Below, piece after piece: positions 10,853-24,875 of a DNA stretch of 64,000 nucleotides. The notes beneath the pieces are model-generated. The model was given only the letters and a program-made list of their open reading frames with translations, was not told the DNA's origin and made no database searches. The DNA is taken from NCBI RefSeq assembly GCF_029168945.1, contig NC_083602.1, positions 46,623,442 through 46,687,441 of the forward strand, given 5' to 3'. Position 1 is the first letter of the stretch, and each line of letters begins with the position of its first letter. A program made the translations under genes and the position numbers. The stretch is from Cannabis sativa (taxonomy: Eukaryota; Streptophyta; Magnoliopsida; Rosales; Cannabaceae).

Positions 10853-12755
10853 CTTAGACCCTGAACTAAATCAAGATTCAGATCGGGATTGGAACTTGAG
10901 ACTCGGACCCAACCTAGACCAAGACGCAGGACGCGAACCCACACTTTGAGCCTGATGTGGACATAGACTGAAATCCTGACCCGAACCCAAACTCAGACCA
11001 GGACTCGAACTCCGACCCGAACTCAAACCCAAACTCGAACTCAGAATTGCAAATGGAACTAGAATCGAACAAGGACTAGGACTAGGACCAGGACCTAAAC
11101 CCAAACCAGTACCCAAATCAAAACCCAGACAAAGACCTAAACCCGAACCGAGACTAGGACTCGAACCCGAACCTAGACCGGGACCCAAACCCACACAATA
11201 ACCGAGACCTGGACCCAGAATTAGGATAGGGACCTGGGAAACAAAACTAGGACCGGGACCTAGTACCCGACCAAGACACGAAATTGAAGTTAGCACCCAG
11301 CTCGTGACCCGACACCAAAAATGGAACCAGACTGGGACCCTAGATTGGGATCCAGATCTGGACCTAGGGCTTGGACAAAACCCGTAGTCGGTGTCTGGAT
11401 GTGGGACCCAACCCTGGACCCGAACCCTGACAAGGACCCGAACCAACACCCGGACCTAAACCCAGTCCCCAACCGAAAAGTTGACCCGAACATGTACCCT
11501 GTGACCAAAAATTGGAACCATAACTGAAATTGGACCCGGACTCCAAATCAAATCTAGACTCGAATCGGGACGTAGAACCGCACCCCAGTCTCGATCCCAA
11601 ACCCAAACTCCGAAATGCGATCTGGGACCTGAACTAGAACTAGACCGAGAACCGTGACAGTGATCTAGATCTTGACTAGGTATTCGGGTTACGGGGCCTT
11701 GAACAGACCAGTAGTCGGTGTCTAGATCTGGGACTCAAACTAGGACCAAAACCTAGACGAATAACCAAACCCGAACCCAGACCTAGACCTGGGACACAAA
11801 ATTAGAACCTGAACAAGTGTCGACGAACCAGGAACCTAGAATAAGACTAGGATCGTTAAACAGGACCCGGACCAAGACCTAGAACCGAACACAGACCTAG
11901 CCTCAGACCCAAACTGAGACTGGAACTCGAGCCCAGACACGGTCGTGTACCCCGATCGGAATTGAGACCAGGACCTGGACCTAAATTTGGGACCCGATCC
12001 CAAACACAGACTTGGACCTAGATAGGGATCCGAGATCCTGACCCACACCCAAACATGGACACCCACTCGGGACCCGAACTTGGACCTAGACCCGAACCTA
12101 GACCCCGATTGGGGTCTAGACCTGGACACAAACCCAGACACAGACTCGGACCCGAACTCAAACACCCACACCAAGAATCAGACCCAAAGCTAGACCCGTA
12201 CTCGAACCCGAACTCGAACACAGACCAGGATCAGAACCAAGGACTTTGAACCAGAAATGAATCTAGACTCAAATCGGGATTGGAACTTGGGATTTGGACC
12301 CAACCTAGAAAAAGACCCAGGACGCGAACCCACACCTGGAGCCTGATTTGGAACTAGACTGAAATCCGGACCCGAACCCAAACTTAGACCAGGACTCGAA
12401 CTCCGACCTGAACTCAAACCCAAACTCAAACTCAGAATCCGAAATGGAACTAGACCCGAACTAGGACTTGGACATGGACTAGGACCTAAACCCAAAATCG
12501 GACCCAGATCAAAACCCAGACAGAGACCTAAACCCGAACCGAGACTAGGACTCGAACCCGAACCTAGACCGGGACCCAAACCCACATAATAACCAGGACC
12601 TGGACCAAGAATCAGGATAGGGACCAAGACCTAGTACCCGACCCAGACCCGAACTTGAACACAGGATCCAACTCGTGACCCGGCACCAGAAATTGAACCA
12701 GATTGGGACAAGAGATTGGGATCCGGATCTGGACCAAGGGCTTGGATAAAACCCG

Positions 12756-15700
12756 TAGTCGGTGTCTTGATTTGGGACCCAGCCCTGGACCCAAACCTTG
12801 ACAAGGACCCGAACCCACACCCGGACCTAAACCCAGTCCCAAACCCAAAAGTGGACCCGAACTTGTACCGCGTGACCTAAAATTGGAACCTAAACTGGAA
12901 GTTGACCGGGACTGGAACTAGGACTTGGACTTGGAATCATAACTGAAATTGGACCTAGATCCAGAACCGTAACCTGTCTAGGACCCGGACTCCAAATCAA
13001 ACCTAGACCCGAATTGGGAGCCGGACCCCGATCCCAACCCAAACCTGGACTCGGGACCCCAACCCGAACCTGAACTAAGACCAAAACATTGAACCAGACT
13101 AGGGACAAAGAACTAGGGTCAGGATCTAGAACCGCACCCCAGTCTCGATCCCAAACCCAAACTCAGAAATGGGATTTGGGACCTGAACTAGAACTAGACC
13201 GAGAACCGTGACAGTGATCTAGATGTTGACTAGGTATTCGGGTAACGGGGCCTTGAACAGACCAGTAGTTGGTGTCTAGATTTGGGACTCAGACTAGGAC
13301 CAAAACCTAGACGAATAACCAAACCCGAACCAAGACCTAGACCTGGGACAAAAAATTTGAACCTGAACAAGTATCGCCGAACCAGGAACCTAGAACAAGA
13401 CTAGGATTGTGAAACAGGACCCGGACCCAGACCTAGAACCGAACGGAGACCTAGCCTCAGCCCCAAACTGAGACTGGAACTCGCGCCCAGACACAGTCGT
13501 GTACCCCGACCGGAATTGAGACCCGGACCTGGACCTAAATCTGGGACCCGATCCCAAACACAGACTTGGACCTAGATAGGGATCCGGATACAAACCTGAA
13601 CTCGGACCAAGACCCAGGCTGGGATCGAAAAGCTGGACCTAGATATCGACCGAGATCCTAACCCACACCCAAACATGGACAACCACTCGGGACCCGAACT
13701 TGGACCTAGACCCGAACCTAGACCCCGATCGGGGTCTAGACCTGGACACAAACCCAGACACAGACTCGGACCCGAACTCAAACACCCACACCTAGAATCA
13801 GACCCAAAGCTAGACCCATACGCGGACCTGAACTCGAACCCAGACCAGGATCAGAACCAAGGACTTTGAACCAGAAATGAATCTAGACTCAGATCGGGAT
13901 TGGAACTTGGGACTTGGACCCAACCTAGACAAAGACCCAGGACGCGAACCCACTCCTAGAGCCTGATTTGGAACTAGAGTGAAATCTGGACACGAACCCA
14001 AACTTAGACCAGGACTCGAACTCTGACCTGAACTCAAACCCAAACTCAAACTCAGAATTCGATATGGAACTAGACCCGAACTAGGACTTGGACCAGGACT
14101 AGGACCTAAACCCAAACCCGAACCAAGATCAAAACCCAGACAGAGACCTAAACCCGAACCGAGACTAGGACTCGAACCCAAACCTAGACTGGGACCCAAA
14201 CCCACATAATAACCAGGACCTGGACCCAGAATCAGGATAGGGACCTGGGAAACACAACTAGGACCGGGACCTAGTACCCGACCCAGACCCGAACTTGAAC
14301 AGAGGATCCAGCTCGTGACCCGACACCAGAAATTGAACCAGACTGGGACCAGAGATTGGGATCCGGATCTAGACCAAGGGCTTGGATAAAACCCGTAGTC
14401 GGTGTCTTGATTTGGGACCCAGCCCTGGACCCAAACCTTGACAAGGACCCGAACCCACACCCGGACCTAAACCCACTCCCAAACCCAAAAGTGGACCCAA
14501 ACTTGTACCGTGTGACCTAAAATTGGAACCTAAACTGGAAGTTGACCGGGACTGGAACTAGGACTTGGACTTGGAATCATAACTGAAATTGGACCTAGAT
14601 CCAGAACCATAACCTGTCTAGGACCCGGACTCCAAATCAAACCTGGACCCGAATTGGGAGCCGGACCCCGATCCCAACCCAAACCTGGACTCGGACCCCA
14701 ACCCGAACCTGAACTAAGACCAAAACATGGAACCAGACTAGGGACAAAGAACTAGGGTCGGGATCTAAAACCGCACCCCAGTCTCGATCCCAAACCCAAA
14801 CTCAGAAATGGGATCTGGGACCTGAACTAGAACTAGACCGAGAACCGTGACAGTGATCTAGATCTTGACTAGGTATTCGGGTAACGGGGCCTTGAACAGA
14901 CCAGTAGTTGGTGTCTAGATTTGGGACTCAAACTAGGACCAAAACCTAGACGAATAACCAAACCCGAACCAAGACCTAGACCTGGGACACAAAATTAGAA
15001 CCTGAACAAGTATCGCCGAACCAGGAACCTAGAACAAGACTAGGATTGTGAAACAGGACCCGGACCCAGACCTAGAACCGAACGGAGACCTAGCCTCAGC
15101 CCCAAACTGAGACTGGAACTCGCGCCCAGACACGGTCGTGTACCCCGACCGGAATTGAGACCCGGACCTGGACCTAAATCTGGGACCCGATCCCAAACAC
15201 AGACTTGGACCTAGATAGGGATCCGGATACAAACCTGAACTCGGACCAAGACCCAGGCTGGGATCGAAAAGCTGGACCTAGATATCGACCGAGATCCTAA
15301 CCCACACCCAAACATGGACAACCACTCGGACCCGAACTTGGACCTAGACCCGAACATAGACCCCGATCGGGGTCTAGACCTAGACACAAACCCAGACACA
15401 GACTCGGACCCGAACTCAAACACCCACACCTAGAATCCGACCCAAAGCTAGACCCATACGCGGACCCGAACTCGAACCCAGACCAGGATTAGAACCAAGG
15501 ACTTTGAACCAGAAATGAATCTAGACACAGATCGGGATTGGAACTTGGGACTTGGACCCAACCTAGACAAAGACCCAGGACGCGAACCCACTCCTAGAGC
15601 CTGATTTGGAACTAGACTGAAATCCGGACCCGAACCCAAACTTAGACCAGTACTCGAACTCTGACCTGAACTCAAACCCAAAATCAAACTCAGAATTCGA

Positions 15701-18700
15701 AATGGAACTAGACCCGAACTAGGACTTGGACCAGGACTAGGACTCAAACCCAAACCCGAACCAAGATCAAAACGCAGACAGAGACCTAAACCCGAACCGA
15801 GACTAGGACTCGAACCCAAACCTAGACTGGGACCCAAACCCACATAATAACCAGGACCTGGACCCAGAATCAGGATAGGGACCTGGGAAACACAACTAGG
15901 ACCACGACCTAGTACCCGACCCAGACCCGAACTTGAACACAGGATCCAGCTCGTGACCCGGCATCAGAAATTGAACCAGACTGGGACCTGAGATTGGGAT
16001 CCAGATCTGGACCAAGGGCTTGGATAAAACCCGTAGTCGGTGTCTTGATTTGGGTCCTAGCCCTGGACCCAAACCTTGACAAGGACCCGAACCCACACCC
16101 GGACCTAAATCCAGTCCCAAACCCAAAAGTGGACCCCAACTTGTACCGTGTGACCTAAAATTGGAACCTAAACTTGAAGTTGACCGGGACTTGAACTAGG
16201 ACTTGGACTTGGAATCATAACTTAAATTGGACCTTGATCCAGAACTGTAACCTGTCTAGGACCCGGACTCCAAATCAAACCTAGACCCGAATTGGGAGCC
16301 GGACCCCGATCCCAACCCAAACCTGGACTCGGGACCCCAACCCGAACCTGAACTAAGACCAAAACATGGAACCAGACTAGGGACAAAGAACTAGGGTCGG
16401 GATCTAGAACCGCACCCTAGTCTCGATCCCAAACCCAAACTCAGAAATGGGATCTAGGACCTGAACTAGAACTAGACAGAGAACCGTGACAGTGATCTAG
16501 ATCTTGACTAGGTATTCGGGTAACGGGGCCTTGAACAGACCAGTAGTTGGTGTCTAGATTTGGGAGTCAGACTAGGACAAAAGCCTAGACGAATAACCAA
16601 ACCTGAACCAAGACCTAGACCTGGGACACAAAATTAGAACCTGAACAAGTATCGCCGAACCAGGAACCTAGAATAAGACTAGGATTTTGAAACAGGACCC
16701 GGACCCAGACCTAGAACCGAACGTAGACCTAGCCTCAGCCCCAAACTGAGACTGGAACTCGCGCCCAGACACGGTCGTGTACCCCGACCGGAATTGAGAC
16801 CCAGACCTGGACCTAAATCTGCACCCGATCCCAAACACAGACTTGGACCTAGATAGGGATCCGGATACAAACCTGAACTCGGACCAAGACCCAGGCTGGG
16901 ATCGAAAAGCTGGACCTAGATATCGACCGAGATCCTAACCCACACCCAAACATGGACAACCACTCGAGACCCGAACTTGGACCTAGATCCGAACCTAGAC
17001 CCCGATCGGGGTCTAGACCTGGACACAAACCCAGACACAGACTCGAACCCGAACTCAAACACCCACACCTAGAATCAGACCCAAAGCTAGACCCATACGC
17101 GGACCCGAACTCGAACCCAGACCAGGATCAGAACCAAGGACTTTGAACCATAAATGAATCTAGACTCAGATCGGGATTGGAACTTGGGACTTGGACCCAA
17201 CCTAGACAAAGACCCAGGACGCGAACCCACTCCTAGAGCCTGATTTGGAACTAGACTAAAATCCGGACCCGAACCCAAACTTAGACCAGGACTCGAACTC
17301 TGACCTGAACTCAAACCCAAACTCAAACTCAAAATTCGAAATGGAACTAGACCCGAACTAGGACTTGGACCAGGACTAGGACCTAAACCCAAACCCGAAC
17401 CAAGATCAAAACGCAGACAGAGACCTAAACCCGAACTGAGACTAGGACTCGAACCCAAACCTAGACCGGGACCCAAACCCACATAATAACCAGGACCTGG
17501 ACCCAGAATCATGATAGGGACCTGGGAAACACAACTAGGACCGGGACCTAGTACCCGACCCAGACCCGAACTTGAACACAGGATCCAGCTCGTGACCCGG
17601 CATCAGAAATTGAACCAGACTGGGACCTGAGATTGGGATCCGGATCTGGACCAAAGGCTTGGATAAAACCCGTAGTCGGTGTCTTGATTTGGGACCCAGC
17701 CCTGGACCCGAACCTTGACAAGGACCCGAACCCACACCCGGACCTAAACCCAGTCCCAAACCCAAAAGTGGACCTGAACTTGTACCGTGTGACCTAAAAT
17801 TGGAACCTAAACTGGAAGTTGACCGGGACTGGAACTAGGACTTGGACTTGGAATCATAACTGAAATTGGACCTAGATCCAGAACCGTAACCTGTCTAGGA
17901 CCCGGACTCCAAATCAAACCTAGACCCGAATTGGGAGCCGGACCTCGATCCCAACCCAAACCTGGACTCGGGACCCCAACCCGAACCTGAACTAAGACCA
18001 AAACATGGAACCAGACTAGGGACAAAGAACTAGGGTCGGGACCTAGAACCGCACCCCAGTCTCGATCCCAAACCCAAAATCAGAAATGGGTTCTGGGACC
18101 TGAACTAGAACTAGACTGAGAACCGTGACAGTGATCTAGATCTTGACTAGGTACTCGGGTAACGGGGCCTTGAACAGACCAGTAGTCGGTGTCTAGATCT
18201 AGGACTCAGACTAGGACCAAAACCTAGACGAATAACCAAACCCGAACCCAGACCTAGACCTGGGACACAAAATTAGAACCTGAACAAGTATCGTCGAACC
18301 AGGACCCTAGAATAAGACTAGGATCGTGAAACAGGACCCGGACCCAGACCTAGAACCGAACACAGACCTAGCCTCAGACCCAAACTGAGACTGGAACTCG
18401 CGCCCAGACACGGTCGTGTACCTCGACCGGAATTGAGACCCGGACCTGGACCTAAATCTGGGACCCGGTCCCAAACACAGACTTGGACCTAGATAGGGAT
18501 CCGGATACAAACCTGAACTCGGACCAAGACCCAGGCTGGGATCGAAAAGCTGGACCTAGATATCGACCGAGATCCTAACCCACACCCAAACATGGACAAC
18601 CACTCGGGACCCGAACTTGGACCTAGACCCGAACCTAGACCCTGATCGGGTTCTAGACCTGGACACAAACCCAGACACAGACTCGGACCCGAACTCAAAC

Positions 18701-21600
18701 ACCCACACCTAGAATCAGACCCAAAGCTAGACCCATACGCGGACCCGAACTCGAACCCAGACCAGGATCAGAACCAAGGACTTTGAACCAGAAATGAATC
18801 TAGACTCAGATCGGGATTGGAACTTGGGACTTGGACCCAACCTAGACAAAGACCCAGGACGCGAACCCACTCCTAGAGCCTGATTTGGAACTAGACTGAA
18901 ATCCGGACCCGAACCCAAACTTAGACCAGGACTCGAACTCTGACCTAAACTCAAACCCAAACTCAAACTCAAAATTCGAAATGGAACTAGACCCGAACTA
19001 GGACTTGGACCAGGACTAGGACCTAAACCCAAACCCGAACCAAGATCAAAACGCAGACAGAGACCTAAACCCGAACTGAGACTAGGACTCGAACCCAAAC
19101 CTAGACCGGGACCCAAACCCACATAATAAACAGGACCTGGACCCAGAATCATGATAGGGACCTGGGAAACACAACTAGGACCGGGACCTAGTACCCGACC
19201 CAGACCCGAACTTGAACACAGGATCCAGCTCGTGACCCGGCATCAGAAATTGAACCAGACTGGGACCTGAGATTGGGATCCGGATCTGGACCAAAGGCTT
19301 GGATAAAACCCGTAGTCGGTGTCTTGATTTGGGACCCAGCCCTGGACCCGAACCTTGACAAGGACCCGAACCCACACCCGGACCTAAACCCAGTCCCAAA
19401 CCCAAAAGTGGACCTCTACTTGTACCGTGTGACCTAAAATTGGAACCTAAACTGGAAGTTGACCGGGACTGGAACTAGGACTTGGACTTTGAATCATAAC
19501 TGAAATTGGACCTAGATCCAGAACCGTAACCTGTCTAGGACCCGGACTCCAAATCAAACCTAGACCCGAATTGGGAGCCGGACCTCGATCCCAACCCAAA
19601 CCTGGACTCGGGACCCCAACCCGAACCTGAACTAAGACCAAAACATGGAACCAGACTAGGGACAAAGAACTAGGGTCGGGACCTAGAAGCGCACCCCAGT
19701 CTCGATCCCAAACCCAAAATCAGAAATGGGTTCTGGGACCTGAACTAGAACTAGACTGAGAACCGTGACAGTGATCTAGATCTTGACTAGGTACTCGGGT
19801 AACGGGGCCTTGAACAGACCAGTAGTCGGTGTCTAGATCTGGGACTCAGACTAGGACCAAAACCTAGACGAATAACCAAACCCGAACCCAGACCTAGACC
19901 TGGGACACAAAATTAGAACCTGAACAAGTATCGTCGAACCAGGACCCTAGAACAAGACTAGGATCGTGAAACAGGACCCGGACCCAGACCTAGAACCGAA
20001 CACAGACCTAGCCTCAGACCCAAACTGAGACTGGAACTCGCGCCCAGACACGGTCGTGTACCTCGACCGGAATTGAGACCCGGACCTGGACCTAAATCTG
20101 GGACCCGGTCCCAAACACAGACTTGGACCTAGATAGGGATCCGGATACAAACCTGAACTCGGACCAAGACCCAGGCTGGGATCGAAAAGCTGGACCTAGA
20201 TATCGACCCAAATCCTAACCCACACCCAAACATGGACAACCACTCGGGACCCGAACTTGGACCTAGACCCGAACCTAGACCCTGATCGGGTTCTAGACCT
20301 GGACACAAACCCAGACACAGACTCGGACCCGAACTCAAACACCCACACCTAGAATCAGACCCAAAGCTAGACCCATACGCGGACCCGAACTCGAACCCAG
20401 ACCAGGATCAGAACCAAGGACTTTGAACCAGAAATGAATCTAGACTCAGATCGGGATTGGAACTTGGGACTTGGACCCAACCTAGACAAAGACCCAGGAC
20501 GCGAACCCACTCCTAGAGCCTGATTTGGAACTAGACTGAAATCCGGACCCGAACCTAAACTTAGACCAAGACTCGAACTCTGACCTAAACTCAAACCCAA
20601 ACTCAAACTCAAAATTCGAAATGGAACTAGACCCGAACTAGGACTTGGACCAGGACTAGGACCTAAACCCAAACCCGAACCAAGATCAAAACGCAGACAG
20701 AGACCTAAACCCGAACTGAGACTAGGACTCGAACCCAAACCTAGACCGGGACCCAAACCCACATAATAAACAGGACCTGGACCCAGAATCATGATAGGGA
20801 CGTGGGAAACACAACTAGGACCGGGACCTAGTACCCGACCCAGACCCGAACTTGAACACAGGATCCAGCTCGTGACCCGGCATCAGAAATTGAACCAGAC
20901 TGGGACCTGAGATTGGGATCCGGATCTGGACCAAAGGCTTGGATAAAACCCGTAGTCGGTGTCTTGATTTGGGACCCAGCCCTGGACCCGAACCTTGACA
21001 AGGACCCGAACCCACACCCGGACCTAAACCCAGTCCCAAACCCAAAAGTGGACCCGAACTTGTACCGTGTGACCTAAAATTGGAACCTAAACTGGAAGTT
21101 GACCGGGACTGGAACTAGGACTTGGACTTGGAATCATAACTGAAATTGGACCTAGATCCAGAACCGTAACCTGTCTAGGACCCGGACTCCAAATCAAACC
21201 TAGACCCGAATTGGGAGCCGGACCTCGATCCCAACCCAAACCTGGACTCGGGACCCCAACCCGAACCTGAACTAAGACCAAAACATGGAACCAGACTAGG
21301 GACAAAGAACTAGGGTCGGGACCTAGAACCGCACCCCAGTCTCGATCCCAAACCCAAACTCAGAAATGGGTTCCTGGACCTGAACTAGAACTAGACTGAG
21401 AACCGTGACAGTGATCTAGATCTTGACTAGGTACTCGGGTAACGGGGCCTTGAACAGACCAGTAGTCGGTGTCTAGATCTGGGACTCAGACTAGGACCAA
21501 AACCTAGACGAATAACCAAACCCGAACCCAGACCTAGACCTGGGACACAAAATTAGAACCTGAACAAGTATCGTCGAACCAGGACCCTAGAACAAGACTA
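12756..21600. repeat. Homogenised core of the satellite array
   Basis: About five and a half successive units of 1638-1640 bp that match almost base for base. The units starting near 17673, 19313 and 20953 differ from one another at only scattered positions. This contrasts with the irregular units of the other blocks (marker spacings 1174-2159 bp) and suggests recent local amplification. Confidence 0.88.
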
Positions 21601-22914
21601 GGATCGTGAAACAGGACCCGGACCCAGACCTAGAACCGAACATAGACCTAGCCTCAGACCCAAACTGAGATTGGAACTCGCGCCGAGACACGGTCGTGTA
21701 CCCCGACTGGAATTGAGACCCGGACCTGGACCTAAATCTTTGACCCGATCCCAAACACAGACTATGACCTAGATAGGGATCCGGATACGAACTTGGACTC
21801 GGACCAAGACCCAGACAGGGATCGAAATGCTGGAACTAGATCTGGACCGAGATCTTGATCCACACACAAACTTGGACCCGCCCTTGCGACCCGAACTTGG
21901 ACCTGGCCCCAACCTAAACCCAGATCGGGGTTCAGACCTAAACATAAACCCGGACACACACTCGGACCCGAACTCAAACACCCACACCTAGAATAAGACC
22001 CAAAGCTAGACCCATACCCGAACCCGAACTCGAACCCAGACTAGGATCAGAACCAAGGACTTAGACCCAGAACTAAATCCAGACTCAGATCGAGATTGGA
22101 ATTTGGGACTCGGACCCAACCTAGACAAAGACCCAGACGCAAACCCACACCCGGAGCCTGATCTGGAACAAGACTGAAATCTAGACCCGAACCCAAACTC
22201 AAACCACGACTCGAACTCTTACTCGAACCAAGAATCGTCGTGTACCCAGACCGGAACTAAGACCCGGACCTGGACCTAAATCTGGGACCCGATCCCAAAC
22301 ACAGACTTGGACCTAGATATGGATCCGGGTACAAACCTGGACTCAGACCAAGACCCAGACTGGGATCAAAATGCTGGACCTAGATTTTGACCGAGATCCT
22401 GACCCACACCCAAACTTGGACCCACACTCGGGACCTGAACTTGGACCTGGACCCGAACCTAGACCCAGATCGGGGTCCAGACCTGGACACAAACCCGGAC
22501 ACAAACTCGGACTCGAACTCAAATAACCACACATAGACTTAGACCCAAAGCCAGACCCGTACCCGGACCCGAACTCGAACCCACCCAAGGATCAGAATCA
22601 AGGACTTAGACCCAGAAATGAATCTAGACTCAGATCGGGATTGGAACTTGGGACTCAGACCCAACCTAGACCAAGACTAAGGACGCGAACCCAAACTTAG
22701 ACCAGGACTCGAACTCCGACCCGAACTCAAACCCAAACTCAAACTTAGAATCGCAAATGGAACTAGAACCGAATTTGGACTAGGACCAGGAACAGGACCT
22801 AAACCCAAACCAGAACCCAGATCAAAACCAAGACATAGACCTAAACCCGAACCTAGACCGAGACCTGGACCCACAATCAAGATAGGGACTTGGGAAACAG
22901 AACTAGGACCGGGA

Positions 22915-22919
22915 CCTAG
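22915..22919. repeat. Target-site duplication of element 3, left copy (CCTAG)
   Basis: CCTAG directly before the TGTTGG terminus at 22920. The identical word follows the other end at 32718-32722. Undisrupted satellite units read GGGACCTAGTACCCGA here, so the pre-insertion site can be read from paralogous copies. Confidence 0.93.
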
Positions 22920-24865
22920 TGTTGGAAATATATTTTACCAGGAACTTAGATCTACTCACAAGTATGTTGATTTAACAACCTAAAATTGAACTTCTAAAAC
23001 GGTGAACTAAACACATAACAGTTAAGAATAACTTACAGTGATGGCAGCGGAATTAAGTGTCTCCTTCCACTCAGATCTCTAACCCTTGATTCCTGTCTGT
23101 AGCAGATTATAATCAAGATCTGAGCCCGAAAATTCTTCAGTTGGATGTGATCCTTCACAGTCTTCCAAACTATGATGAGGTACTGAGTGATGTGTGTTGG
23201 CACTTCTCTCTCACTAGGATTTTCGAAATTCTCTCTTGATTTTCTCTCTTGATTTCGTGTATAGCAATGCAAAGCAAAAGCTTGTAAAAGCACTCCAAGA
23301 GTAGAGAGAGGGGGCGGCTATAAATAGGAAAAGGGAAGAGCACAACTTTCCAAATAAACAGTTTCCTCTTTTTACTGTGTAATTGAATAACTGCCTTACT
23401 TAGTGTGATCCACCACTTTCCTATTTATGCTAGGCTTTGATTAGCAATTACATGACAATTTAAATTGAAAATAATAATTGGGAAACAAGCAAAGGGTGCC
23501 CGGCCATGGTGTGTATGGGCCTCACTAGAACTTTGCAGTTTCCTCAATTTTATTTCTATTTCTCCAAAAATGCCATTTTTCCAATTCTAATCTTTTAAAT
23601 GCCAAAACTAATTTTTTACTAACTAAAATAGATGATTAAATAATATTGCCATTTAAAATAATTATTAATTAGACATGCAAAGTCTCTTAATTAATAATTA
23701 AACTTAGAAACCCTTTTATTTACAATTTCATCCTTAAATTGTGAGAATTCACAAATTAGACATAGTCTAACTTTTAGAATTATAATTGATTAATCATAAA
23801 TCAATTATAGAGTCTTACAAACAGTATAGTCTCAACTAGAATGGGGACCACGGATCTATATGCTGAGCTTCCAATAAGTTGAACCGATTTACCAAGTAAA
23901 TCCCTAACTTATTAATTCCTCGTTGAGTCCACTCTTAGAACTTGGAATTGCACTCTCCGACTTATATAGAGCATATTATATGTTTCATGATATCAATATG
24001 CTATCTCATTTAACCATTGTTATAATCTTAATGTGATTAAGAGATCCTCTATATAGATGATTTACATCGAGATGGGACCAATTTACCGTTTACACCCCTC
24101 AGTGTATTTTGCCCCTTTGAACACTTAGTTAGCTGTAAATGATGTTTTAGTGATCTAATATATAGTCACTAAAACAAGAGCTCATCCATTTACTTCTATT
24201 TAACTAAGCTCAAAGGGAATCATCACTTTACTTCTATACACCAGTAGAAGCTATAGATTTCCATATTTATGTTCAGCACTCCCACTCAGTTATGCTATCA
24301 TGTTCTCAAAATATACGTATCATCCTGACCCAAAAAGGTAGGCTTAACTAATAAATCAAAGAACATGAATAACACTCCTGAGATTGAGCCTAAGCATATC
24401 AGTATTTAGATTCTCTTAATCTAAGATCAACTTCTCACATTGACTTGGAAAGATACAACGGTAAGTTTACAATATCTTTGACCAAGTTCAATATCGGTCC
24501 AGTCCAATGTATACTCCATACATTCGAAACTAGTATACTTTGCAAATGTTCTGGAAAGAACATAACACTTATTCCAAGTGTAAGTATACTTCATCGCTGA
24601 TTATCACATCAGTGTAAATCCAAAACACTAATGAACAGGGACCAAATCTTTTGAATCATATAATCACAATAACATTCCACTGTATTGACGATATTGTAAT
24701 TGGGAATAACTATATGTTCTGGATTTAATTGATTTTGTGCATATATCAAGTATATATATTAAACCATAAACATGTAACATACATGTAATCATAAATCACT
24801 TCAAAATTCTAAATTGATAACTAATCAGATTGTAATGGGTTTTATTTAGGGCACAAAAACCAATG
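22920..24865 (-). repeat. 3' LTR of element 3 (subfamily C)
   Basis: 1946 bp, starting TGTTGG. The other end reads ACCAATG where the family has CCCAACA, so the outer terminus is mutated. The GGCCGGCC site is mutated to GCCCGGCC (23498-23505). TATA-like words lie near 23421 (CTATTTATG) and 23313 (TATAAATAG, plus strand). Compared with the 5' LTR, this copy keeps about 200 bp that the other lost near 31677. Confidence 0.9.
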
Positions 24866-24875
24866 AACTCCCACT
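24866..24875 (-). other. Polypurine tract of element 3
   Basis: AACTCCCACT on the plus strand, identical to the tracts of elements 2, 4, 5 and 7 and directly adjoining the 3' LTR. Confidence 0.88.

Larger units (their letters stand above)
10853..22919. repeat. Satellite block 1: degenerate hexamer satellite with ~1.64-kb higher-order units
   Basis: A continuous run of six-base words such as GGACCC, GAACCC, AAACTC and AGACCT on the plus strand, which is poor in T. A marker word, TAGTCGGTGT, recurs at 11385, 12756, 14396, 16034, 17673, 19313 and 20953. The first spacing is 1371 bp and the rest are 1638-1640 bp. A second copy of the marker follows 510 bp after the first in the regular units. 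The left part (10.85-12.7 kb) and right part (21.7-22.9 kb) are diverged. The many overlapping ORFs on both strands encode low-complexity Gly/Ser/Pro/Leu or Arg/Pro text, a consequence of the 6-bp period and the scarcity of T. I do not regard them as genes. Confidence 0.93.

Noticed and set aside
13675..13869. Recurrent plus-strand ORF (starting MDNHSGPELG) present in several units, as a possible repeat protein
   Set aside because: It recurs only because the unit recurs. There are no promoter, domain or codon features, and a minus-strand ORF overlaps it entirely.
10853..22919. CRISPR-like or minisatellite array
   Set aside because: There are no constant repeats separated by unique spacers; variation is spread over the whole unit and the context is eukaryotic.
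10853..22919. Interstitial telomere repeat, because CCTAAACCC words occur
   Set aside because: The rhythm is 6 bp, not 7, and the words are isolated among GGACCC/GAACCC variants.
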